A stretch of 64,000 nucleotides of DNA from Rhinolophus ferrumequinum (lineage: Eukaryota > Chordata > Mammalia > Chiroptera > Rhinolophidae), in contig NW_022680356.1 in assembly GCF_004115265.2 (NCBI RefSeq), positions 1 through 64,000 on the forward strand, written 5' to 3'. The position numbers and the translations under genes were made by a program. Shown piece by piece: positions 1-9,755 of this stretch. How positions within the stretch are numbered: the first letter of the stretch is position 1; each line of letters starts with the position of its first letter. The notes beneath the pieces are model-generated. The model searched no databases. It was not told the origin of the DNA and saw nothing but the letters and a program-made list of their open reading frames with translations.

Positions 1-1860
1 AACAAAAATTGAAAGTTAAGAAAGCTCTACTGATTTGCCCAAAGAAGCACCATGAAAACATCGCAGCGCTAAAAATTGAGTCTTGTTATCTTTAAGACAT
101 AAGCTTGTTTGATTTTACTATGTGGGGGAAATAAAGCTGTAGGTGATTCATACCAAGTGAGGAGTGAACTCACACGTGTACAACACTCAGATGACAGAAA
201 CTGGCAGAGATCTGTGCTGTTACCATGGAAATTGTCATCATCCCAAACTCTTACGTGAGCAGTTTTACCCAAGAACTAACACAAAGAAGCCCCAACAATA
301 ATATTCTGAACCGAGTGGACTGAATACCTGGGTGGACTTGGAGGCACCTCATGTGAAGAGCTGCTTCGTTCGAACAACAATCCATATTTGGTGGACCAAA
401 CATTTGCAACCTGTTAGTAAAAAGGGGAGGAAACACAGGTAAAGGAAGCTACTCTTTAGAACATGTTTTAGGAAACATGTTAGAACATTAGATTTTCTTC
501 CAATTCAGTAAGAGTATTACAACATAATGTCAATTAGTATAATTTTTTTCAAAAGTTATTCTAACAAGCAAGTCTAAGGCAAAATCAAATCTAAGGAAGA
601 GTTCAGTGTGAAATTCCTGCCAGGGGCTGATATCAGCACTAGGCGTGAAAAAGATGATGAGAAACAGGAAAAGACTAATATTGTCACGTGCTTTACTATA
701 AGCAAAATGATTTCTATTTACCAGTTAAACTGAAAAAAAAAACCTCTCAGAAAAGACTTCATAATTTACTTCATTAAATTATATTTTATGCAAAGGACAG
801 AAAAACGGTAAGCAACAAAATCTAAATTTTAGTTGTTTTAATTGAATGAAAATAATATTAGTGATTACTACAAGACATAAGAGTAGCACTACTTCTGAAA
901 GCAATTAATTCAAGAATAATCTCCAACCAAACACAAATCCATAGAAACACTCAGGTTTACCTGAAAAGGTAAAGAAGCTATGTAATCCTTTCCTTCTATG
1001 CTTTGTATGTTAATACACGAGCTCTGCAATATAATATGTATTTCTCTACTTCATCACTACCTGAAAGAAAGGTTACAACAAGATGGGTGCTTTTGTTTCA
1101 AAACTACCCCAATAATCACAAATTACAATTCCCAACAACACAAATTCTTTAATAAATAATATAAAATGCTTAGGCTAAACCTAAGCCTTTTAGTGGCTAC
1201 TTATTTTCAACAAAAGAACCACGGGAAACACAGAATCATAAGATACAATAAAATTTCAAAAAGAAACTTACTGTAGGCTTTTTCAGACTTGTCTTGTGAT
1301 ACAATGAAGTCACACCACAATGCCTAAAATTAAAACAAAACGCTCTCCTAAGAAAATTGTATCTACATAATAACATAGTCACTAATGGTATTTAAATAAT
1401 AATTATGACATCTACCAAACAACTGTCTTTCTTCATGAGCTCAATGCATACAACATGGGAACAGAAAAGAGTTAAGATAAAATTGGACTAATTAGTGATA
1501 AATATAAAGAAAGATAAACTATGTTTGCAAATAAATTTTATGAAAAGGGAAGGCAAGATAAAATCCCAAAAATCTAGATAGAAGCCTTGCAGCAAAAGTT
1601 AACTCAAACGGTGACTCAACCTGTTTTAAACGCTATATCCTACATAAAGTGAAAAATTATCAGAAGAGCTGAAAATTGCCAAGCTAGTTAATCATCTCCA
1701 GATTTTCTTCATTCTTAAACCTTCCTAGACTAGCGTTAGAAACATTTTTAGAAAAACTAACATTTCCCTTTCTTAGAAAGCCATCTTACAAAAAATAAAC
1801 AGAAAAAGCCATTCAGCTTTCACTGGCATGCTTGACAATCACTGAAAATATTCAATGGCG
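1..1860. other. AT-rich intergenic DNA, no gene recognised
   Basis: This stretch is AT-rich with short open frames only. By synteny with the human cluster it lies between IL36G and IL36A. A short region at about 250-440 reads open in two plus-strand frames and ends in a donor-like AG|GTAAAG, but I recognise no protein in it and do not call a gene. Confidence 0.5.
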
Positions 1861-1869
1861 TTTTTAAGA

Positions 1870-2760
1870 GTTTTTTAAATTGTGGTGTAATATATTACAC
1901 AAAATGTACCACTTGAACCATTTTTAGTGTATGGATTCAGCGGCATTAATTACACTCACAACGTTGTGCAACCTCAACATCACCCATTCCCAGCACTTTT
2001 CCATTATCCCAAACAGCAACTGCCCATTCAACAAAACTCCACATTTCTCCCTCCCCCCGCCTCCATTCTCTTTTCTGTCTCTGTGAATTTGCCTACACAA
2101 AGGACTCATGAAAGAGGAATCACAGACTGCGTGTCCTGTCGTATCTGCCTTATGTCACTCAGCATCACATCCTCAGGGTCCGACCACGTTGGAGCGTGAG
2201 CGTCCGTCAGAATTTCCTTCCTTGTAAAGGCTGAAAGATACTCCTTTGCAGGCGTGTCCCCCGTATTGTTTATCCGTTCATCTGTCCACAGACACCTGGG
2301 TTGTCGCCACCTTGTGGCTACTGTGAATAATGCTGCTGTGGACGCTGCTGTTTGAGTCCCTGCTTTCAATGCTTTTGTGTGTATACCTGCACGGGGAATG
2401 GCTGATCACAGGGGATTCTAGCTTTAACGTTTTCAGGAACCGCCAAACTCTTTCCCACAGTGGACTTTTTACTTTGCCACCAGCAATGCACAGGGTTCCA
2501 ACTTTCCACCTTCCTCACCAACACGTGTGATTTTCCTCAGTTGTTTAATACCAGGCGTCCCCGTGGGTGAGAAGTGGTGTCTCACCGAGTTTGGATTTGC
2601 ATCTGCCTAATGAGTAACGAGGCTGAGCACCTCTTACGAGCTCACTGGCCATCTGCACATCTGCTTTAGAGAAATGTCCACTCAAGTCCTCCGCCTGCTT
2701 TTTAATTGGGTTGTTTTGGTTGTTGTTGAGTTGTAGGAGTTTTTAACGGCATTTCAGCAA
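1870..2760 (-). mobile_element. Old L1 LINE 3' fragment, antisense
   Basis: Read on the minus strand, the segment has the usual order of an L1 3' end: text like 'atggccagtgagctc', the reverse-transcriptase C-terminal region with 'aaagagtttggcggttcctg', 'agccacaaggtggcgacaaccc', then the 3' untranslated part. Many substitutions and no long frame indicate an old L1M-type copy. The exact ends are approximate. Confidence 0.65.
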
Positions 2761-3284
2761 ATGAAAAACCTATATCAGAGCTTCACTCTGATCTGAAATG
2801 TCCAGAGTCTAAGCTGTCACCGTCTCAGCTTCCTTTTATGAAGTCCCATCCTCCCATCTCTGAAACCACGTAGCATTTGCACACGCCCCTTTACCCCACG
2901 ACTCAGAGATCATTAGCTCCGTGGTGCACATGGTCCCTCAGCTCTGTCTCTCACCTCTGTCTTCTCGTTATTCCGGGCACCGATCTCTTTCACCTGAACT
3001 GTCACAAAACAGTATCCCAGACAACAGTCTCTCTAATCCACAGGCAAAGCTACCTATTGCCGCCAAAGCAATATCTTCTCAGAACACACAACTGAAGATG
3101 CACTTTCCATTTGAAGGTCCTTGCTAGGTTCTTTCTGAGTTCCTAATCCGAGTTCCCAGGTGCATATAAGCCTCTTCACTTTGGTCCCACTCAGCACCTG
3201 CGAGCTCCTCTCCACACCCACACCCTGTGTGCAGCCATTCGGAAGTTAGAAAGCGTCATGTTGTTCCAAAATTCTTTTTGCTGC
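2761..3284. other. Intergenic, no gene recognised
   Basis: Unique-looking sequence between the old L1 and the minisatellite. A TATA-like 'gtgcatataagcc' occurs near 3160, but nothing downstream looks like an exon, so I give it no function. Confidence 0.4.
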
Positions 3285-4720
3285 GAAGCGAGGGGACCCC
3301 ACGCCGGTTCCATCAAGGGACGGGACACCAGCCCCGCCTTGCGGAGAGAGGGAACATGGTGCCTTCTCTAGCAGGGAACTGGATCCCTGCCCCGCCTGGC
3401 GTTGGGAGGAAACACGGTGTCCCCTCCGCATGGGACGGGACCCCAGCCGGGCCATGCGGAGGAAGGAGACCTGGCGCCCACTCCAACGGGGGACCGGATC
3501 TCAGCACTGCATGCCGAAGGGAAGGATCTCGCGCTTTCTGCGGCGGGGAGTGTGATCTTAGCCCCGCCTGGAGGAATTAGAGGACCCGCGCCCGCTGCAG
3601 CGGTGGAAGGTACCGTAGCCCCTACTAGCAAACGAAGGGGACCCCACGCCAGCTCCAGCCGAGAACCGCACCACAGCTCCACCTGGCGGAGGTAAGGGAC
3701 CCTTCGCCTGCTCCAGCAAGAGACGGGTCCCCAGCCACTCCTCGCCGAGGCAGGGGACCTCACATCCGTTCCACCCGCGAGTGTGGACCCCGCGCTTGTT
3801 CCAGCGGGACTACAAGACGTAAGCCTTGCCTGCCAGAAGGAGGAGATCCTGCACCTGCTCCAGTAGGGTCTTGACCCGAGCCCCATTTGGGAAAGGGAGG
3901 GATCCGGGTGCCCACTTCAGCGGGAAATGTAACCCCAGCCAGCACAGAAAAGGGAGGAGACCCGGCGACCTCTCCCGTGGGGGACGGGAGCCCAACTCAG
4001 CCTGGCTGAAGAAGGGGACCCGGCACCCCTCCACCTGGGGACAAGATTCCAGCTCCGCCTGGAGGAGAAAGGGGACCCGGCGCCGCTCCAGCAGGGATCA
4101 GGACACCATCCCCTTTTGGGAGAGAGAGGGGATACGGCGCCCTCTACAGCAGGGGACAAGACCCCCGCCCCACATGGCAAAGGGAATGGACCCAACACCT
4201 GCTCCCGCGTGTGAAGGGTCCCCAGCATTGCCTGGCGTGAAAGAGGGGATCCGACGTCGCTCCAGAAGCCCTCAGGACCTCAGATCAGCCTAGTGAAGGG
4301 AGGAGACCAGGCGCCCGCTCCAGCGGTGGACTGGACCCTTGCCTTGCCTGGCGGAGGCGCCTACTCCAGCGGGGGACCGGGCGCCTGCCCCGCCTGGCAG
4401 AGGGAGGGGACTCGGCGCCCGCTGCTGCTGGAGGGTGGGGCGCTTCCCCATCTGACGGAGGGAGGCGACACAGCGACCGCTCCACTGGGTGAAGGGAACT
4501 CTGCCCGGTATTGCGGATGCAAAGGACCCGGCGCTCAATCCAGCGGGGGATGGGAATACAGCCCTCCCTGGCAAAGGGAGATGACCTGGCACCCACTCCA
4601 GCGGGGAAATGGATCCCAGCCCTGCCTACCGGAGTGAGGGGATCTTGTGATCGCTCCAGCGTGTGTGTCCGGGGCGGGGGGGAGCCTTAGCTCTGCCTGG
4701 AGGAGGGAGGGGACCCCGGG
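3285..4720. repeat. GC-rich 58-bp minisatellite, about 25 diverged units
   Basis: The segment is a tandem array with a period close to 58 bp. Each unit has the skeleton AGGGGACCCGGCGCCC, then GCTCCAGCGGGGGACGGG, then ACCCCAGCCCCGCCTGGCGG and AGGG. Units begin for instance near 3287, 3343, 3401 and 3459, and the pattern persists to about 4720. Copies differ by many substitutions and small indels, so the array is old or unhomogenised. Since 58 is not a multiple of 3, long open frames across it on both strands are a by-product of high GC and not a gene. A short dyad, CCCGCT..AGCGGG, recurs in many units. CpG density is high, so the array also resembles a CpG island. Confidence 0.85.
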
Positions 4721-7590
4721 CCCGCTTCTGCAGCTTACTGGACCTCGAACCCCCGTTGCCGCTGGGCCGAGCCAGGGGATGGGGACTGACCCACCTTGGT
4801 CAAGGGCGGGGTTTTCGCATCAGTCCTGCCGGTGAGGAGCTGTGACCCAGCGGCCACTGGGGCAAGCGTGGGCCTTGTGGGCCACCAGGCCTAGCCAGGG
4901 TGCGGGGCTCTGACCCCCAAGCCGGGGGAGGGGCGGGGGTTGGGGCGGGTCCCTTGCCGCCGCCTGGTCAAGCGGAAGGGCGGCCAAGGCAGCTGGGCTG
5001 AGAATGAGAAGGCTGAGGCGGGGTGATGGCACTAAGAAAAATGATCCAAATCCTCAGAAAAAAGGCAAAAACACTATTCTGTGCCTTTTCTGTGTCGTAT
5101 GGCAGCACTGTCAATAGGCCCAGCCAAGGGTCATGTCGTCCTCTGTAAGTACAACTTTGTCACTGTTTACTACTAACGTAGAAAACAGATCAAGCGCAAG
5201 TGGTTTTAGTGCAGTAGAGATAAGAGTGACATCTGTCTGGTAGAAAACAGAATGTGTAACATCGGCAAATCAAGAACTAGAAGTAAAAGCATGAATCCAG
5301 ACCCCGGGAGGCAGAAGAAGCACTGACAGTGGCAGTTGCCTCGTAGAAATAGGACGTGTTATTTTGTAAGAATCTTCTTTTAAACAACTTTTTAAAGTCC
5401 AAGAAATAAAAAATTAATGTTTTATTGACATTGTTGACGGTAATCAGAAGTCCACCAGGGATTCCCTCACCAAAAAGGATGTATTGGGGGGATTCCCATC
5501 CGGTGCTGCAGACACCGAGCCTGTGCACAGAGGCGGCGGGAAGCTTCTGGCAGGGAGGATCAGCTGTCACCCAGGATACCCCCTGCATGGTTTTGAAAAC
5601 ATAGAGTGTGGGATGCCTCCCACAGGCCTTCCTGATTCCTGTCTAGGCGAAGGTCTCTGTCGGGAACTTTGGCAACAGAAGACTTATTTACAACCCCTGT
5701 TCCCAGCATCTTCAGCCCCCCGCCCAGCTGTTCATGCTCTACAGGACAGTCTTCAGCTGCAGCCTCAGCCCTCAGCAGGCCCTGTGCCGGGAGACATACA
5801 GCAGCTCACCAAGAAATCATTCCACTCAACGGTTTACTCTGCCATTGTGACTTTGGTGGCCAGGTTCCTGATCCCCCCGGAACCCCAGAGCCCGTCCCCA
5901 GTGCATCCGGCCCTCTGCAGCACCTGGTTGTGAGCCAAAGAAACCAGATGCTTCAGTGAATGTTGTCCTGGAGCTCAGGGAACTCAAGTGCAAAGGCGTA
6001 TGATCCAGCAGGTGCTGTGTGCAAGCCGGGTGTGCCCTGGCAATCGCCTGACAACCAGGGTGCTGCTACTCGAAGGCCTGTTCCACACTGCTGTTTCTCA
6101 AACACGCTGGGTCAGCCACGAAGTCAACTCTCCGGTTTCACATGCTATGAGATTTTTGTGTTTTATTTTGATCACACTCAAAATGTGTTATCAGAACCTC
6201 TTCTGGACCGTCTGGATGACCACCTTACCCCCGGACCACCTTGACACCAAGACTCACGTTTGAACTTTTGTCTGAGCTCATATCTGTGCCAAGTGATACT
6301 CCGGGCTGTCACAGTGCCTGTACGAACAAAGTGTTCGCTGTAGAGAAAGAAGGTGGTAAAACTGAATCGTCACACAGCCTGTGGTAGGGTGGAGGTGCTG
6401 TTGCACTCAGGACCCTAACCATGTCACAAAGATCCGGAATGGTCAGATGTAACAACTGACAATGTAACAATGTAAATTGGCAGATGTAATAACTTGCTGC
6501 ACTATTGTGTACCGAGTAGTAAATATCCAGTAACTGATTCTTCTATGGGATACTCCAGAACTAAATACTAGCTTAGTGCCCATTTTAATGTCGATTTGTA
6601 TAGAAGTGCAATGCTAAAATCATATTTAACTGAGGAAGAAAACTTGAAAGGATGGGGAGACATCACATTGAATCGGTGCTTACTGGGGTGCCTTGTAAGA
6701 GTGTGCCGTCTGATTCTCCAGAAGTAGGAAAAAGAATGTAAGTTGCTGGTGCATTTTAGAGACTTTATTTAAGCAAACAGAATTTTTTGCATTTGTAGTA
6801 TCAGAGTCAAATCTATTACATACAGAAGCAGGTCTGAGTGACATCTTTCTGCAGTTATACCCACAACCAGTTACATACTGTCATCAGAACGTATCACCTG
6901 AAGCAGGGTTGGTGGGAACTCAAGGCGCCCTGTTCCCAAAAGGGGCCTCTCGCTCGCAGTGTTTACAGAGAGAGTGTGGATGGTGCATGTGCCAGGAGGG
7001 GAAGACCAGAGGAAGCCCACAGAAGGCGCAGCTGGGAGACTGCACAGAGAGTGGCTATGTAAGTGTCCTCTTACACGCCTGCTCTCCCCCCCTCCTGTCC
7101 ACCAGCAAGGTCGTCCCCCCAGCTCTCTTCATGCCATCCCTCATGCTGATCTCAGCCTCCTCTCTGTTTTCTGTTTCATTTTATATCTGTTTTAGCTTTT
7201 GTACAGTATAAATGTGTGAAGCTGAGATTTGGCTTTATGTTTGCTCATTAGTTTTAGGACAAAAATAATTTAACCTAATTAAAAACTATTAAGAACTATT
7301 TTTCTTTAAAAGTTTCTAACCCTTAAAATGACATATTACACACCTGGGAAGTGTCCTGGCAACATAAAGAATATGGGAAATGTAACCCAAATAGGGAAGA
7401 AAAAGCAAAACAAAAACGAAGATTACCTCCACGCTGATCACGCCGCCTTGGTCCTGCGTGAGGCTCATGATTTCTGAAGCGTCTTCACATCTGCCCCCAG
7501 GAGAGAACATCCTCACACAGGTGACTGGTGGGATGGACAGCTTGGGAGGCTAGCTAGACGTCACCCCTCCCTCCTGCTTGCAAGACCACA
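4721..7590. other. IL36G 3' flank, GC-rich then ordinary intergenic DNA
   Basis: The first 280 bases (to about 5000) continue the GC-rich composition with G-runs but lose the clear 58-bp period. The rest falls back to average composition. I recognised no gene, RNA or named repeat here. Open frames in 5.27-5.96 kb and 6.8-7.2 kb lack any motif I know. Confidence 0.45.
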
Positions 7591-7591
7591 T

Positions 7592-7597
7592 TTTATT
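7592..7597 (-). terminator. Poly(A) signal AATAAA of IL36G remnant
   Basis: The plus strand reads TTTATT, giving AATAAA on the minus strand about 165 bases beyond the ancestral IL36G stop position. Its position suits a 3'-UTR poly(A) signal. Confidence 0.5.
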
Positions 7598-7763
7598 CCC
7601 CGCCGTCGTGAAGTCATTGCTTTTTCTCCAGTCACAAAATGAGATGCCAGCAGGGCCCTGCACTAGTGTGAGATGACACTGAGATAATACAGATGGAAAC
7701 ACCCTGAGAACCAGAAAGTTTAAGACAAAGGCTCCTGGCCCAGCTGCCACCCCCAGGCTGAGT

Positions 7764-7973
7764 TCAAGACCTCATATGTAAGTTGAAGGCGGTGTTTTAC
7801 TTGGTCCCCTGGTCCGAAGTGAAGAAGATGAGCTGGCCTCTGTCCGCGCAGGCCAGGAACCAGCCTGGGAAGGCCACAGACTCGTAGGTGGAGGTGGAGC
7901 CCAACTGGACGTGGTAGAAGAGGAAGGCTTTCACGGGCTGGGCCTCATTGTACAGATCCAGTATCTTCTCATC
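7764..7973 (-). pseudogene. IL36G: IL36G last exon, with early stop
   Basis: The acceptor is a clean pyrimidine tract ending TTTCAG just before 7973. The frame opens DEKILDLYNEAQPVKAFLF and continues through YESVAFPGWFLAC, the IL-1 family signature region, to TSDQGTK, then TAA at 7799-7797. Beyond it the same frame reads NTAFNLHMRS and ends in TGA at 7766-7764, aligning with human YNTAFELNIND, so the TAA replaces the conserved Tyr of the final beta strand. Confidence 0.85.
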
Positions 7974-8966
7974 CTGAAACAGGAGAGGACACAAGAGAGG
8001 GGCGGGGCTTTAAGTGGAGTTCAAGTTACTCATGCAAAGCTCCAGGCCGCCAGCCATCAACCAGAGTGGGCCGGAAACACACATTTCAGAGGCGCAGCAG
8101 AGAGCATGCGCGACAGCTCACATTCCAGCCCAGACACGGCACAGGGAGGATTCAGGGACAGGCCAGTCATAAGTGGCTGTGCTCAAACAATGAATCGGAA
8201 CTCTCCTCACACAAGAGGGGACCCCCAGGGAAAAGATGGACATGCAGACTAGCAGCAGGAAGCCAAAGACTGACCCCCTGACCAAAGCTGACAGTGACAG
8301 CCGCCCCTTGCAAGGACCCTGCTTGACGGAGATTGGCAGGTATGTGGGCTGGGTCTCTGACCAACTGCCAACATATGAGAAAGGGCAGTGCCACCAAAAG
8401 ACCCAAGAGGGTCTAACAGACCAAGAAAATCAACAGAGCTGGCAAAAAGCATGTCCGCATCGTAGCTAGAAGTGTGCTTGTAAACGTGAGGCCGTTGCAC
8501 ATTTAGGTCAAAGGGGCACTTCTAAGTGAAGCATCAGCAAGGTCGCCAGGTACTTGGTAATGACCCAGAATGCAGCCACACCCCACGCAATTAAAAAGAA
8601 GAAGAAAACAATGAATGGGTAGAAAGTATGGAACACTAGGCAAGACCCAGACATTCCATTAATTGATGAGGGGACTTTCCAGTGGGGAGAAAGGCAGAAC
8701 GAAGACAAGTCCGCACGTGAGGGCAGAATGGCCGAGGTACGTCACCGTTCATGGACGACAAGAGCCCCCACAGGTGAAGGGCAGGGTCCATCACAACAGG
8801 GTCCACGGCGCACAAACAACTTAAAAAGTGCAAGGAATCGAAATGATTAAAAACAGGAAAAAGTTCTTTTTTTAACTCTAAAATTAGATTTTCTACCAAA
8901 TAAATTTCTTGTAAAAAAAAAAATGCAGGGCTTTTTTTCCCCACGTTATTTTTCTTAGTCACTGGC

Positions 8967-9103
8967 CTTCAGTTGCAATGTGGGCTGCCCTCCAACCCCC
9001 TCACAACACAGACACATTTCTGGATCCTGGATTGCGAAACGAATGGGGTGCCTTTGCCATTGTCAAAAGACGGGAAACTTGCACGGGAAGATAGTGACCG
9101 TGG
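8967..9103 (-). pseudogene. IL36G: IL36G middle exon, with in-frame TGA and GC donor
   Basis: Acceptor CTTTTCAG precedes 9103. The frame entering from the upstream exon reads TVTIFPCKFPVF, meets TGA at 9065-9063, then resumes QWQRHPIRFAIQDPEMCLCC to QPTLQLK at 8967. Human has TVAVITCKYPEALEQGRGDP at the corresponding start, one codon longer, so either a codon loss with a substitution or a pair of compensating indels has occurred. The base pair after the exon is GC (AAG|GCCAGT) in place of GT. Confidence 0.8.
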
Positions 9104-9650
9104 CTGAAAAGATGAGCTGGGCGACCGTGTCAGTGTTCTTTTGAAGTCAGGAAAAGACCAGTGTCTTTCACGTGGGGCTGGAAGAGACCTTACGAGTGTA
9201 ATCCCTGCCACCCCAGACCACCAAATGGCCATCCATTCATTCATTCATCCACAGCATGTGCCAATCACTGCCCTGGGATATGGAACAAACACAAGAGCTG
9301 AGCAGAGGGCAGACCTCAGCTTAAACAGCTGGAGCTGGAAAGATGCCCCCCAAGCTGCCCTTTCTGACCATTGGAGGTCTCTGTCCCCCAGCAAGTCTGG
9401 CTGGATATGATGATGAAATGTGCCTTCCTCTGCAGGTCACCCCTGTAGTCCTGTTGCGACAGCATGAAGTCAGGCCGACCAAGCCACTCCTCCTCCATAG
9501 AACAGGCCTGCAGGGCCCGGCAAGCACTCTTCTCCACCCTCGCTGCTTCCTCCATGCTGCTCAAGACAAGCTTTTCCCAGGCAGGGGTGACATTCTCCTC
9601 CCCCTTGTAAAGCCACACACTGAGGGAGCAGCCACAGGATGACCACTCAC

Positions 9651-9755
9651 TGGGAGCCACACTGTCACTCCATGGAACTGCCACAAGGGTCTGACCCTGA
9701 AGGGTCCACACCTGCTGACTCAAATCAGAGACCTCACTGAGCTGAGAGCCATTCA
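9651..9755 (-). pseudogene. IL36G: IL36G exon for the N-terminal beta strands
   Basis: A pyrimidine-rich acceptor (TTTTCTTCTTCTTTTACG... CACAG) precedes 9755, and a good donor (CCCA|GTGAGTGG) follows 9651. The 105-bp exon encodes NGSQLSEVSDLSQQVW then TLQGQTLVAVPWSDSVAP, very close to human NDLNQQVWTLQGQNLVAVP. This exon alone has no lesion. Strong similarity here identifies the gene as IL36G and not IL36A or IL36B. Confidence 0.85.

Larger units (their letters stand above)
7764..9755 (-). pseudogene. IL36G: IL36G (interleukin-36 gamma) pseudogene, three homologous exons
   Basis: Intact IL-36 gamma is an epithelial IL-1-family cytokine that signals through IL1RL2/IL1RAP. Three minus-strand exons in order match human IL36G: 9755-9651 (residues like QQVWTLQGQTLVAVP), 9103-8967 (DPEMCLCCEGVGGQPTLQLK) and 7973-7764 (VKAFLFYHVQLGSTSTYESV). 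Intron phases fit the IL-1 family pattern. However exon 3 contains an in-frame TGA and is followed by GC instead of GT at the donor, and the last exon has TAA where a tyrosine is expected, about ten codons before the ancestral end. The first coding exon (N-terminus) was not found. It lies beside IL37 in the same orientation, as in human. Two stops plus a weak donor argue for loss of function; an assembly error at both stops is unlikely but would change the call. Confidence 0.8.

Noticed and set aside
250-440. Possible exon or processed pseudogene with a donor-like AG|GTAAAG
   Set aside because: Two different plus frames look open for a short span, with stops just upstream and no acceptor; I recognise no homologue.
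3368-4293. Open frames of 155 and 172 codons on both strands
   Set aside because: They lie wholly within the 58-bp minisatellite. The period is not a multiple of 3, so the repeats give no periodic protein, and the frames follow from high GC content.
3285-6840. SVA/LAVA-like composite retrotransposon with the minisatellite as its VNTR
   Set aside because: No target duplication, no terminal poly(A) and no recognisable SINE or other module at the far end; kept only as an idea in the minisatellite finding.
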